Source: Onchocerca volvulus
Lineage: Eukaryota; Nematoda; Chromadorea; Rhabditida; Onchocercidae
Reading direction: 5' to 3'
Assembly (NCBI GenBank): GCA_000499405.2
Contig: HG738139.1
Coordinates: 7,650,616-7,714,615 of the forward strand
DNA: 64,000 nucleotides
The translations under genes and the position numbers were made by a program. The number at the start of each line of letters is the position of its first letter. Positions within the stretch are counted from its first letter, which is position 1. Shown piece by piece: positions 11,881-26,600 of the stretch. Below the pieces are notes generated by a model, which was not told the origin of the DNA, did not search any database, and was given only the letters and a program-made list of their open reading frames with translations.

Positions 11881-14816
11881 ATTTAAAATCATTTGCTATT
11901 TGTCCTTTTCCTTTCCTTATATATAGCTTGATCGATTCAATCCATGATTTTTTGCTTTGCCTCATTTCAAATTTCATTTCACCATCTTCAGTTTATCACT
12001 TCTTCTATTGAATTATATGAAAACAATTTCGATACTAAATTTTATGAGAGATTAAGTAAGTCTTCCAATGTTGAATTTTTCATATCTCACTGTATTGACT
12101 AGGAATATCAATTATTTACGAGAATTAATGATCGTGCGTCATCGTGCATGCAATGCATTTGAGCTACTGGTTATGGGCGTGTTATGTTATCTTGCAAAAT
12201 TGCAAGTCGATGATTCATCCATCCTGTAAAATGTCATTTTCATCGATTTTAACGACTTGGCATTTCAAATTTGTAAAATTTTACTCCATAATCACTTTAC
12301 TATTAGTAGTTTGAACTTGAAATCTTCTAGAGATTATTACATGATTTGTAAGTAGACAACTTCAAATTATTTGAAATTAATTATAATACTGAGTCTAATA
12401 TCTCAAATTAATTGGATATTGGTAGTTCTCATCGTTCTCATCAGTTCCTTTTTATATCATGCAAAAATGCCGCTTATTAGCAGCAAAGACTTTCTCCTAA
12501 TTATATAATCCAGTTTTATCAGCAACAATGTTCTCTTCTGCTAAAGATTTGATCAAAAAAAGAACGAGAAATGAAGTAAATTGCAATAAAGTTGGGAAAG
12601 TTGAAAAAGTTCGAAAATTTGTTTCACTTATGAGGACTATAATTACAACTATTTTATAGGAATGAAAATAATTTGTCATTTGAAAAAATATTCTTCGACT
12701 TTGCCTGTCATACCAATCATCAGTTTTCCTTCTAGTGGTGTGGCAGATATTAGATGAGAAGAGAAGGCAATCATTGAAATTTCATTCTCGCCGATGTTTT
12801 TTTTTTACTGTCCGTAGTAGAAATGCGTAAATAAGAGATGTATCACTGATATGATATCGAGAATTATCTCTATCAGCTGTTGTTAGTTGGGATTTTATTT
12901 TTTGTTTTTGTTTGCCCGAATGTTTCCAGAAGAATTTATCTCTTCTTATCTTTCTTCTTCATCTAATTTATTATAAAAATTTAGAAAACAAGTTTAATTT
13001 TTGGAGTGAACGTTGATGATGTTTGTCTGCTTCCGCCTGATTATCAATTAACTTGCTGTTATTGATATATACATAAATTATATTTTTGTTTTCTAAATTT
13101 TTAAAAATAAGCATTAATAATTATCGAAACGATAAAGTCCTCATACCTCTCAATCGATTCAAGATTTTATGAAAATTCAAAAAATTTCCAACCATTTAGT
13201 TCCTCTTTTCTGAGGCATGTCGAAGTTGTTGTATGTCAAAATAAAGCTGAAAAGTTCCTTCATTTATGATTAATTTATATAATTGAGATTTTCGTAATAG
13301 CATACTTTAGGCTTTATATTCTAAGAAATCAAACACGAATTCTAGAAATTTCAAGATTACTTCCTCTCTCCTAAAATTCAAAGTTATTTTTTCTCAAAAG
13401 TTTTTTTTTTATTTGATAAATAAGAAATTTTTTGCGAAAATTGTTATGACATAAGAGTGCGGGAAAAGGAGGAATGAGGTGGGCAAAAATAATTGTGAAT
13501 AACCTGCCATGACCTATATTTCTATGGGAAATATGTTTTCTGTCGAAATTTTGCCATTTTAATCTTTGCATATATCCTCGCTGTATAGTAAATGAATAAT
13601 TTTTTTTTTAAATTTATACAAGAGAAATGGATAGGGAATGATTATCTGATTATTCGGATTTTTCTGATTTATAATTATTATTTATTTCATTTACTATGGC
13701 AACAGTTTTTTATTTTTCTGGGAAATTATCACAAAAAACTTGTTTTCTTTCCTCTTTCCTTGATTTTTTTCTCGAAAATAGTAGCAAAGATTCGTTCCCG
13801 AAAGAAAAATACTTCGAATATGAATTCTTTTTTACACTGCTCTACATTAAATGTGTGGAAAGCATTTTTCCCAAAACAGGACGATTTAAAAATAATTCCT
13901 CTGCAAATGGCATTTATTTCTGATTTTTTGCTCCTTTTTTCATATCTATAACTCCAATTGAGTGTCTAGAAATTTATTGCCATTAAAACGATTTGGAATA
14001 TTTATTATATAACCAGTAGTGAAAAAAGAAATGATAGTACTTTATCGTTATCACTATAGAGATAAAAAACTGATTATCATTCTCAACAGCTCTTTTGATT
14101 TGTTTCATTCTAATAAGAATTGCTTCAGATCAGTTTAACTCAAATCACTATTTAAGGGAAAGTTTAAGATCAGTGCAGTTTTTAGATTTTTTCCAACAAT
14201 TTGATTGGAAATATGGAAATTTGCTAAATGAATTATCGAAAGTTTGTAGCGGAAATAATGATAACTGAAATAGTCCTTCCAGAATTGAACTTTCAAAGAT
14301 ATTCCTTTTAAAAGTGAATTTTCAAAAATATCATGTCTTCTGTTGCTGTAAGATTCTCGCATAATTCATTAAAAGAAGCGAAATTATTGTATTTATCAAA
14401 CGTCACTCGTTTATTTCTTTTTTTGTCAAAAAAATTGGGATATCAAAAAAAGTGCAATTAGTTCATTACTGGAAGATCTGGATGATCAATTGAAGATGTA
14501 ACTTCCATCAGTCGATCCATTTACCATCATTTACTATTGATTTGTTGATTGAAGAAAACGAATAACTTGAAAAATTTAAATTCATTTTATTTTTAATAAT
14601 CTTTTAGGGAATTGAGATGCTTTTTTTTAACTCGTAATATCAATAGACCTTTACAAATTAAGGTTCGAATAAGTTAGCAGTGTAAGTCTGTTTCATATTA
14701 ATTACAAAAATGCAGTAATTTGTTATTTACAAGTAATCATTATTTTTCGATTCTCAAGTACTACAGTACAGATATATGATGGTAGAATAATGAATGAAAT
14801 GATTGCATATTTTCAA

Positions 14817-14868
14817 TGTTAATTCCAGGTCATTTAAATCGATGTTAATTCCAGATCATTTAAATGAT
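14817..14868. repeat. 26-bp tandem duplication
   Basis: Two adjacent near-identical copies of a unit containing ATGTTAATTCCAGGTCATTT; the second copy differs by an A for a G and at its end. Confidence 0.75.
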
Positions 14869-17624
14869 CTCGTTACAATTGTATCTATTAGTTAGAAGAA
14901 AAAGGTCAACTTATAATTTATTGATGACGAGAAATCAATGAACATTTATCTTTCAATCATTGTTTATTCTTGATAAATGAAATATACCGAACTTATTTTT
15001 TTTGCAGATGAAAAACTAATTTGACTGTTCATTTAATACAAATTTTTTAGAACACACCTGGCAGCCAAATAAACACTTGCAATTCTCTCCCCATATTCCC
15101 GCATCCATATAGCTCGATCATTTTGTCATCTGCGAAAAACAGATTTTCGTAAAAAATTGATAATATTCACTGGATAAGCTCGACATCTTGATCACATCTG
15201 CTCACAAATATCCATCAAACAACTCCATTTTATTCGTACGGGTCAGATTTTGTTAAACTTCTAGAATGTTTTTTCTATTTTTTATTTTTCTAATTAAATT
15301 CACAATATTTTTCTTAATTTTTCGCCTCTTAAGAAAATATATCCCGATCATTCGATAAGTTTAACAAAATCAAAAGCCTTCCTTCCAGTATTCTTCTTGC
15401 GCATTATTGTCGTGCTCTCAAAAATACATCCTTGAGTTGAAATATAGTGATATACACTTTTTGCTATTATAACGGTAGATCCACAGTAGATATTAATTAC
15501 ATTTCTAATTTCAATTCAGATTACCCACAATATATGTTTGAAACAAGAAATAGATATCTACGGATGTCAAATATTTGTCGGTCGTTCGATATTCAATAAA
15601 GAAATGAATTACCGATTGTTATTTGATTGCTCTTTCGCTTCTTCTTCTGAATCATTTCAAAAATGCATGATCGTAAAAGTTAATTCAATTGCTCGAAAAA
15701 TTATTTCGCGGGATGAGAGTATTCCAGTTTGGCATTGTATTATCCGAATGAATCGTTTTTGATCAATCATCGTGAAATTTGTTGAATTGTGGAGCTGTAA
15801 ACAGTAACTTAGAATATGCCATTTTTGCAAATTATAATAATTGTTCAAGTTTCGGCATTATGTGCAGTAATTTCATCCGATCAGATTTCTGGCTCATTCA
15901 GAAAATCAAATTCAGCAGAGAAATGAGCACGTTTAAAATGTACGATGAATGTCTGGATGGTCAATGTGGATGCAAATTATTAAATAACCAAACGAAAAAA
16001 GGAAACTTTGTGTGATCGCATTGGAAATCGATACAATTGAAGTTCGATTGTCAGTCTCGATTCCTAATCTACTGATAATGCCCTTTATCAGTTATGAAAA
16101 TTGTTATAATTTGAGGTACGAAATGCTAAAGTCTCATTCTACCTTTTAACATCACTAAGCAAAGAAAACAACAATTAAAGATTAAGAATTACATAATCAG
16201 AAAAGTCTTAATCCCTTTCAAATGTATGAGAAATGTTCGGAAATGCTATCTTACTTAACGGCAAATAATATTTTTTTTGTTTCTAAATGTCAATCAAAAG
16301 TGCAAAGTGCAGGTTGCTGCTAGCTTGCATTGCACTGCACTACTGTCCGTGCTGCAATTGCAGTCGGAAAGCAAAAAAAAAAAAAAAAAAAAATCTGAGC
16401 AGTGCACTTTATTTCTTTTGTAGTCTATCCGAGTTTCTTTTTTTTAGTTTTTATAAAATTCATCGATATTCCCAACTCCTGCATTTCTCATCCATTTGCA
16501 TTTCACTATTTCGCTTGCTTTAGGATAGAAAATCGCATAATTTGTCGCCTTTTTTGACATCAAAATCAGATTTTATTTCCGATTTCTTCACTAAAATTTT
16601 ATCAATGTATAAAATAGATCAATCGAAGAACACAATTTAGTATTCTAAAGTCCTTATAATCATAAGTCCTGTAATCATAATCATCGCTGTTAGTGTCGAT
16701 CACTGTTAAATTCATTTTCATTAAAATCTAATTCATAATTTATTTTATTCGCTTAATTAAATGCTGCGGTGAATTATCTAAGCGAAATTCGTCAAGAGGA
16801 TTTAGAATTGATGTCTTGGGACCATTTGAAGCACACTTCAAACGAGTAATTAAAGGAATCCAAGGAAAGATTTTAAATTTAATTATGTTTTTTTCTTTGT
16901 CAACTTGCTGTTGCAATATCTAAGAGATTTACAGCGATCTATCCAACTTGGCTCGTTTGAAAGTTAGTTGTTCAAGTAATAAATTGCTGAGAATTTCTAT
17001 CATGAGTTGAATTTCCATGAGTTCATTGCATAAAAAGCTTATATTCTATTTGCTATAAGTAAATCTTTATTCCCTTTCGTAATGCTTACCTGTTACTTAT
17101 TCATTTTTCCATCATGTAAACACAGTATTGTTGTGCACCAAGCAGTATTACAGTTATTTTTATCCCATACTTTCACTTAATTAATCTTTAACCTACCCAA
17201 CCTTAAACTAATATTTATTTATTTATTTATTGATTGTTTAAATATTTATTCATAATTCATTTGTCACGTAAAGTCTGGCGAATTTTTCAAGTCCAATGAA
17301 AAATAATTTTAAAAAATCAGTTTTGCAGAGTCAATAATGCAGTAAAATTTGCCAGACTTTTTTTTGCTAAATCTTTCTATTGAATCAGTGTTATCAGTAC
17401 ATTTTCTGTCCTATTGATAACAGTAATAATAATCATAAGCACTGTTTCATACTTTTCATATACAAAACTTTCAATGTATTATATGTTACGGTATTTTCAG
17501 AATTCATTGATGTTTCTTTCTGTTATCACTGTGATAAACGGCAACATTGATAAATAGCTGAAATATAATGAATGTAATATTTTCTTTTTTTTATATGTTT
17601 GATATGATATAAGTTGAAAGGACG

Positions 17625-20600
17625 ATGAGTTGGCTTGGTGAACTGTTGGAACAAAACAGTTCAGATCCACGTGAACGCCTGGAACTTGGACAGCAACTAC
17701 TGTCGCAGTTGCAAATTTCTAAACTTTCATCTGATTCGACACTTCTTAATGATTTCTGCGATTTAGTCGTGCAATGGTTATCCGGTTCTAATTATAAGGT
17801 TAGCGAAGTTTACAACGAGCATATATGTATAGAAATCTCTTTGCAATAAATTCTGAAATGAAAACTTCTGAAAATAACAAATTTCGATGGTCTTTTTTTT
17901 TTTTCAGGTAGCTTTGCTTGCAGTAGAAATTATTGATGTAGCAATTGAAGTATCTGCGGATGTCATATTACCGTATCTGCTAGATCGGGCTACAGCTTTG
18001 GTGGAACGTCTGGGTGATTCGAAACAAAGTGTACGTGAAGCTATGGTTCAACTTCTGGCTGCACTTGCAAATACGCCACACTGCAGTCCTCAGGTAAAGT
18101 ATATTTGGCCAAGGAACACTGCCAAAGTTTATACTTCTGTTTTGCATACGACAATTTTTTACATTAGCATTGAAGCGGATGTCAAGATTTTAGAAAATCA
18201 AAAATAATTGATTTTTTGTGTTTTTTGCTGTACAACATTTTATATTCCTAAATTTTCTAATTCTCTTTTTGATTCACAAGCCCTTTTCCCAATCTTTCTG
18301 TCCCACTTTTCAACATGTATTTTTCGCCGAAAATCGGTCGAGAATCGATAGTTGATGCTCATCTCACGTATAAATCATGAAAGTAGCAGAATAGATGATC
18401 AACTGTGCGATCGTTCTGGACGTTAAGTTTAATCTTGGACTTTCTAAGTTCTTTTTGTCACTTGAAGATGACTTAGTGAGAATATTTGGTTCTAATGAGA
18501 GCTAAACGATGGGAAGAAGTATGTTGCAGTAAATTTAAATTCAAATAATTCCTATTCCATGTTTTCAGTAAATTTCCAATAGTTCCCATTCCCGCTGGGA
18601 GCGCAGTCTTTGCTTTGATCTTGCTTTTGTAGGACCAATTCCAGAAATACTTTTGTTATATTTTCTGGGATGTTCTCATCTATTTCTTCACTTTATACTT
18701 CACTCTCTCAATTTTTCTTTTACTCTTCATTATCATTTTGATAAGAAATCCAAATCATTCGATACTTTTAATTGTATGTGATCTGACTTCAACAGCCATT
18801 CCACCTGTCGCTGTGTAATCAAACTTATGAATCAAAATTTAGGAATGACCATTCGTGATGATATGCATCTCAGGAAAATGGAACATTGATGAATAATATA
18901 GCAGTATTATCCGAAACCATTCAGTGTTTATCACTGTTCGGTTGAAACTTTAATTCATCTTAGATTATTTGTCACTCTGAATAATGTCAAAAGTTTCTTC
19001 AATTCTTTTAAAAGGAATCAGAATGTTTTTTCCAAATGAACTGATATCAGTATCGATCTGATCAAAACATCTAAATGAACATTAGAGAATTTGATTTATT
19101 CAATCGGATCACTCATTCTCTATTGCTATCCATTGTGCTTTCTTACTACTTGTTTTTGGCTCGTTATTTCATAATTTTTCCATTGAAATCAAAGTTGATG
19201 TTACTTAAATTGTTTCATACTAATTTACAGGTACAGAGATTTCCGAACTTAACTCGACTGATTTGATGAACGGCCCATAAAATGTGAATAAAATTAATAA
19301 AACCATTGAATAAAACGGAATAAAACTAATAGAACTATTTAAAAAAAAATTAAGAACCTGTAAATAAAGCTATTAAACTGTATTGTGTCGCTAAAACCGA
19401 ATAGCATAAGTGCAATTTTAATCAGAAATTTGCATTTCATGCCGTATTTTCATCATTTTTAGGCAGTTCTCGAAAGATTATCATTTGGATTAAATCATCG
19501 CCAATGGTTAGTACGTATCGGTACCATGCACGTGATCAGAGTGGTTCTCGAACAACAGTAAGTTTTGTTAAATCAAGCTTAGAAAACTTCAGAGTACCAA
19601 AGTTTGTAAAAGATTTAATGGTTGGAAATACTTTTTTCAATGTCAGTTTCATCTCTAAAAATTGATATATCTGAAACAAAACAATGGTTTTATATTCCAT
19701 TCTACCATGACCAAATGCAGTTTTTCTTCAAAATGTTAGTTTTTCATTTGAGGAATTAAACTGTTATTTCATTTTGAATGATAGTAAAAGAAAAAAAGGT
19801 ACAATCACCGTAATCTTCATCAATCACCCAAAATCTATTGCCTTTCGAAAAAGATAACCCATACTTTTACTACTCATCTTGTCTACTTAAATGATGATCA
19901 TTACTTTGCTATGGTATGCCATTTAATGGAATGATACTTAATGTGTAGATAGGTAGAAGATTCTTTTTTTTATTTCTTTTTGACCTGAAAATTTCAATTC
20001 CATTGAAAAATAAACAGAAAATTTGCATATTCGAGAAAGATTCATTGAGTGAGCATAATTTTTCAACAATGCATTAAAATAATGCGTTAAAAAGTGACAT
20101 TTATGCTTGGAGATTTATGATAGATACATTTTGACATTTTAATCCAAATCAAAAATAATGATTTTCATCAAGTAGGATTTAAATTATAAAGTTTATCAAA
20201 TTATATGAAATACGAATTCTTATTTCTATAACTCTTCCGGTAACTTGATTGAAAAAGAATCGACTTGTGTCGTTAATAATTAGAGATTAGGCAGAAGTTT
20301 AAAAACAAAAAAATCTTTTTTCAAATTCTGAATTTCAGAAGGCGATTTGTAGAACCGCAGATACACCGGATGATTCCTACGATCTGTCATCTGATGGTCG
20401 ATCCGAACATCGATGTGAGAGAAGTGGCGGCCAGTACATTGATTGTTATATTCTGGCATTTGGGTGAAAATATTTTAACAAGCATCCAGAAGCGACAACT
20501 TATCCCGGAACCAAAGTAAGTATTTTTCATACGAAAAGTCAGACATATATTAATTATCTTAATTATTAGAAATAGCAACGTTTATTGCAAAAATAAAAAT

Positions 20601-23600
20601 TATCCTAGAAATTTGACTGCGATCACATAAAATGGGTAAGCATAAATAATGTTATTAATATCAACAGCTAGCTGTAATTTCCAAAAAATTACGATCAGTT
20701 TTAATATGATTAATTGGACTCTAAGATGTGTTGTTTACAATAGTTTTTCAAGTGTCATATGGTTGAGAGATGGCAATATTGATTGTTTTATTTGATCCAC
20801 GTTAAATTTTTTGGAAAAGAAAAGAATGAGTTTGATCTAGGAAGATCTGTACTGCACAAAGAATTTAGCCTCACTTTTTATTTACTTTTAATTGTTTTTT
20901 TTAATTTCTCTTTATCAGTAAGAATTCAGTTTCTTTTTTTTTCTTTTTTTTTTTTTTTTTTTAGAAATTGACGTCGTAGAAAATGAATTGAAATAAAGAA
21001 ATTTGAGGAACAAATTTTTCTTTCCTCGACAGAGTATGTATGGAAAAGAAAAAGAAGTTCAACTCACCAATAATTTTTCTCTTCTGAAAGACAAATTCGT
21101 CAACAATATTTTTGAATTCTAACTAAGCTGTGGAATGAAAACAGATTAGAATGAGATCGATAACTAATACTTTTTCCCTAAAGAATAGCTAATTACATTC
21201 TTTAATAAATGTTAACTTCCGCAATGATATTTTTTACTGTAGTGCTGATCTAATCACCTAATAACATTACCAAATGTTATTTGTAATTACGTGAATAGTA
21301 TTTCAGATTAAATAGATCGAGACAATAAATTCCCTTTCTCGTGACCAATGTTGCAAGTGCTTTTGAGAATTTGAAATATACAAATATTAATGAATTGGGA
21401 TTATTTATGGATTTCAGTTTTTTGATAAAACACTATTAGAACGTTATTTTTATTCATTACTGTAAAGTCTAACTTTAAAATTTGATGTTTTTTTTTTTTT
21501 GCTAGATACCGTATGAATGTGAACGGTGATAATGCAACTGGAAGAGAGAAGGACTAGTCGATGACGAAGCTACCTGTCTTGAAATCAGAAAATGCAGATG
21601 AAGTTGTAGTTGTCCATCTTCCTCATCCTGTCCTATCAATGTCCGGTAATATCGATAGTATCCAATTCCAATATACACAACACACAGACATATTCAATAA
21701 TTCCTCTTCCTTTTTCTCCTCCTTTTCCACTAAATGAGACATTATTATCAGGTTACTACGATAAATAAATTACTGGTGTCACTGACCACCCACTGGAATT
21801 TTGCACTTCTCTGCATCTGCACGAATTTTCCTCTTCCTTCTTCATAAATATTGGGAAACTAAAGTACTAAGTGATACTGAATTAAGAAATGAAAGCTCTT
21901 TCATTTCAAGCTCGAAACTTAGACCAACCTAAACTCTATTAATTTCCGCCTGCAACTTTATTTTAAGAACTAATGATAATTAGACTAAAACTGAAGTCAA
22001 GTAAAGAATCTTTTCCCGCTGTATATATATACATATGATTATAGTGCCATCATATATTATTGAAATGCATGCCTTGGAAAATAATGATACGCGGGATTAG
22101 TAGTACTATTAGTATTTATCATTAATTAGTGCAAGAAGAGTTGATCAGCAAAGGTCAATCAGTGAGGTCATTGTACGCAAAAAGATGAGTCGCAGTGTGA
22201 TAGTGCAGATGATCAGTAGATCCCATCTGACATTCCATTCTCGATCACTTTCACTTCATATCAGCACTTCAAAATTGACATCATTTCGCTCATCGTTTTC
22301 TCTATGTGTCAGAAACATTGATTCCGCAATCTTCTTCATTCTCGTTGAAGTGCCATCTGAAGTATACAAATTACGCATATTAGGACGCATCTATCGAAAA
22401 GACATCAGCGACATTCTTGACGCATAGCCATATATTTTTGCTACTTCGAATTGATGTTTTGAAGATTTTAAAAAGAATTTAAAAAATATTGAATAGAATG
22501 TTCAAGTTTGTTATGAAATAGTGTGATTTTTCTATTTACCTCTAAAAAGATTACGTTGAATGTGTTTCATCCGACTAATCTAAATAGACAATTATAGTAA
22601 GAGATATTTTATGCTGTATTTGGACGCTTGAAGATTTTAAAATGTGTTTGCTTTACTTCAGTGCATCTCCCACTATATGTTAGGAATGTCACTTAGCAAG
22701 GAATGATTCACTGAATGAATAAAACTTCCTTTTTGGACAGTTTTTGCTCCCTCATGGATGCTTTTTTGATAAAAATGAAAGAAGAGAAGAAAGGAGAAAA
22801 TTTGGATGACAGAGCACATTTCTAGTTCCTATCAGCGTCACATTAACATGATGCGACCTATCAGCGTCACATTTACGTGATGCGACCTATCAGCGTCACA
22901 TTTACGTGATGCGCCCTATCAGCGTCACATTTACGTGACGCGAGTTTTTGTCGCAGTTCCATAATACAAATCCATAATATAAAATGATTATTTCTATGAA
23001 TTAGAAAAGTATGCATATGAATGCTCATAGGTACATTGAACTAATATGTGCTGTATAAAATCAGAAGCACAAACATTATTCTTCTACATTTTCCTAAAAT
23101 TATAATGGCTTCCAAGTATGAGATAATGAAATTACAAATCGGAAATTAATTAGACATACTGGAAAATAACTAATATGTGTCTCACAAACTTCACGTTGAT
23201 TTTGTGTAAGAGTTACACGATTTTTTTTTTTTTTTGCATAGCTTTGACTTAATGACATTCAGTGCCAGTTCATCGATGTTTATTCCACATATTGAGGAAT
23301 AATTCTGTAGAAAGATGTTGAAGAATGAAATCAAGGTTACTTTATTTTTCTTTGATATTTTGGGTCATTGAAACTAAAAACTTAGAAGTGGGGAACGATT
23401 TATTCATTTTCAAACTAAGTTAAGATTGTTTTATCTTCATCCTGCTTACTTATTCATCTTTCAGCTTAACTATTTATTTTCTTGTCATTTGCATGCTAAA
23501 ATCAAATTAAGAGGAATTTAATTGTAGAAGATTATGTGAAGCAGTGTAAATTATAAAAATAATTAGTTCCATATTCTTCGGGAACTTTCCAACTTCATAA

Positions 23601-26600
23601 AAATCTCGAACAAATCGAAACTTTGTGAGCTATATATTATCATTATGCACGTGTCAACTTTGAATTCTCTATCAGTAATGTTATATGAATACAATATTGT
23701 TAAATATCGTGCAATCGTAAGTAAAAAAATTAAGTAAATTTAAAGAAGATTGAACAGATATCATTACTAAGAAAAGAAATTCATAAGTGTTCGGCAAAGA
23801 TGTGTCGAAGTATTGTGTTCAGATAATTTCTATAATCCTGACTTGAAAGAGATAATACTTTTCCTCTATCAATTATCTAGTTCAAAATAAAGTTTGTATT
23901 GGAACATAAAAGCAAACTTAATTTTAGAATGAATTTTTTTTTTTTAAATTCATTTTAAGATTAAATATACCACCTTTTAAATACAGGATGAGTGAAAAAT
24001 CTTTCTTGAAGATAGTAACCCAAACATTGAAGCATCCGTTACTGAAACAGGTTGAAAATCACTACCTGCTGTTGCATATAATTTGCTGTTATCTGGGATT
24101 AATGTATTTAACTAATTCTAGTTTTTAAAGACATTACCATTACTGAGTACTTAGCAGTGTTTTATCAAATAAGTTTATAATATGGAACTTCGCTACATTT
24201 TAATGGTATTTTTCGTTTTCTTTTTTTATTTTTTATTTTTTATTTTCTTTTAATTTGTTAGATTTTTCAAAAAGAAGCAAATGAAAACGCAATCGAAGAA
24301 AATCCGGAATTTCGCCTTTCCTGTCTTAATAAAAATTCGTTTCTCTTTTTTCGTTTATTCGATTTCATCTTTGTTGGCTTTGATGAACAATTCAGGGAGT
24401 TGAATCATGATGAACCGAAATTAGAAAAAATGTTTTTATTTGCTGCTTCTTTATAAATCATTTAAACCTTGAGCAAGCGCAAACCTTGTACTTCAAAATT
24501 TTTTAACGCTTCTCAAATTTAAGCTGACTTGAAGGTTGATCAGTCATTTCTATGGAATTTCCGGATCTTTTTTTCTCACTTTTTCTTTCGAGTTTGAAAT
24601 TCCAATATTTAACAGATTTGTTGCAACTTTTTTAAAATTTATCTGTGAGGTTTAAACAAAGGGCAGCTTCTCTTCCAATACATAATTTTGCGATGCTCTA
24701 AATAATGCTAAAGTTATCAGTGAATTGTGAAGGTCGAGAAAAACTTCCTCTGAGAGCAAAATTCAAATCTTGTGTTAAATTTGACATGACAGCTAAAGTA
24801 TCTCGACCTCACTGGGCTGTTGAAGCAAACCTTGATCCGTGAAATGATTGGCGAAGTGAAGCGATTTTAACGCAATTCTAATGACCTTGTCAACGGGTGA
24901 ATAGATTTCATTTCATTAATTGCCATTCTTGTATCGTTCATCGTATAATGTGCCTTATCAACATTAAGTATTATCTTGAAATGCTGATTGTATAGAAAAG
25001 ATATGATCGATTCCTTATCGATTATCAAAGAAAAGATCCTATAAATGAGCAGTTATTTCAGGTTCCAAATGCTGATGACACGTTTTACTGAAGCACAAAT
25101 AAATGGCAACTACACATCCAGCAACACACCAACTACATCGCAACGCATCGGACGACAGTTGCGACGACCACAATTGCCGCAAAAACCTCGATTAACTCCA
25201 AAATGTAAGTTGAAATTGAGGGTAGCATGAAATGAAAAAGAAGATTGTCCGGAGTCTTTTCGAGAAGTACCAAGAGAACCAAATTTATTAATTGGAAATC
25301 ATAAAAATCTCAAAAATATAAAACCGGATCCATTATTTGCTGTGTTTAATTTATTTAATCAGTTCTCAGAATAATTAAGTTGAACGGTCTATTATTTGCA
25401 TCTTTTAATTGATAAAATGACACTTAAAAAAGATAATTGCGACAGATCATCTTCTCTTCCATTTTATTCTTGTTGTTGCATAATATTGCGTTGCCTAAAA
25501 ATCAAGGATAAGGGATCTGCTTGAGGAAAAAAAAATTGTCTGGGTCAATGATTGAAAACTAGCAATTGTTAGACCATAGCATTATCTACCCGAACATATT
25601 ATTGGCCTGAAAAGGCTTCACGTCACCATATGCGACAGGATTACATATCCAAGCACTTCATTAGTCCTCCTGACCTTCGACCTCCCTCCCGCAACCAATT
25701 ATTCTTGTCCACCTTTCCTTTCAGGACCCTCCAGTTTTGAACTGCGCGCCCAATTTCGTAAAGGCGGTAAAATTGGATTTGCTGCGTGGCGTTTGCGTGC
25801 GGTGTTGAAGGTAGGATGTTGTGCCTTAGTTCGGTGTTGGACAGGTTAAGTGACCATTTTGTAATTGAACTATTCATTCCATTCCAGATAGTTAACTACT
25901 GAATTTCTACTAAGCTATTTCGATTTATTTATCAATTTCAAAGAAATATTTGAAAATTCGATGTTTTTTATTTCTAATTTTTGACGCTAAAATATTGTGA
26001 CAGTAGATATATTGCTTTGTAATGTTCGAAATGATGGCAAGAACTAGTATTGTTTTCGAGATAATGCAAAGATTGATAAGATTAGAAAATCTCATCAAAT
26101 TAAAATGATAGAAGAGATAATAGAGATGAATTAGTAGAGGACAGAATTTAGTTAGGATCCAGTGATGTATTTTTTTTTTTTGCCTTTCTGTGGCATGCTC
26201 AATTGTAAATGCATTCAGCATGATATATTTTGTCCCCATGATGTCCTACCTGTAGTTTTGTATTCCTCACGTTCTTCTTCTTTCGTCACCGTACATCTTT
26301 TCAACCAACGGTTAGACCGTAAGGATAATCTTCACACTACCCATTCAAATTTATGCACTTTTTTGTTGGAGTCACATTCTCTTCACAGATTGTCCTCTAT
26401 CCATCTGCATCTCTTTTCGAGCAATCCTATTACCTGACTTAATCGCTCAATAGGCTATGCTGTCTTGATTTCTGCGAAGTTATCGAGAGATTATGATACA
26501 AATTTTATCAATCCTTCATCATTCTGAGAATGCAAACAGCGTTTAGAGCAGATAATAAAGACATAATTGATTGTCAGACTTATGCAGTCTATCAATTACA

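Larger units (their letters stand above)
9161..17624. other. long gene-poor spacer upstream of CLASP
   Basis: About 8.4 kb between the thiolase stop and the CLASP start. I find no exon chain with family resemblance on either strand. It holds the thiolase 3' UTR, a 27-base T tract (10107-10133), a 30-bp tandem repeat (11809-11880), a 26-bp tandem duplication near 14817, a 21-base A tract (16373-16393), and the presumed promoter and 5' UTR of CLASP. Two neighbouring open stretches (15538-15762 and 15779-16015) have a slightly less A/T-rich look but match nothing I know. Confidence 0.6.

Noticed and set aside
13592..13951. 119-codon open frame
   Set aside because: Composition is F/I/L/K/N-heavy, as expected from A/T-rich DNA; the complementary frame is equally open and there is no motif or splice context.
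16305..16350. Imperfect hairpin with an ATTGCAC stretch matching the miR-25/92/235 seed
   Set aside because: Only about 11-12 base pairs form, the flanks do not extend the stem to precursor length, and the bases after the seed do not match the family.
22185..22427. 80-codon Ser/His-rich frame in a CLASP intron
   Set aside because: No motif, no donor at its end and no conserved neighbour; likely chance.
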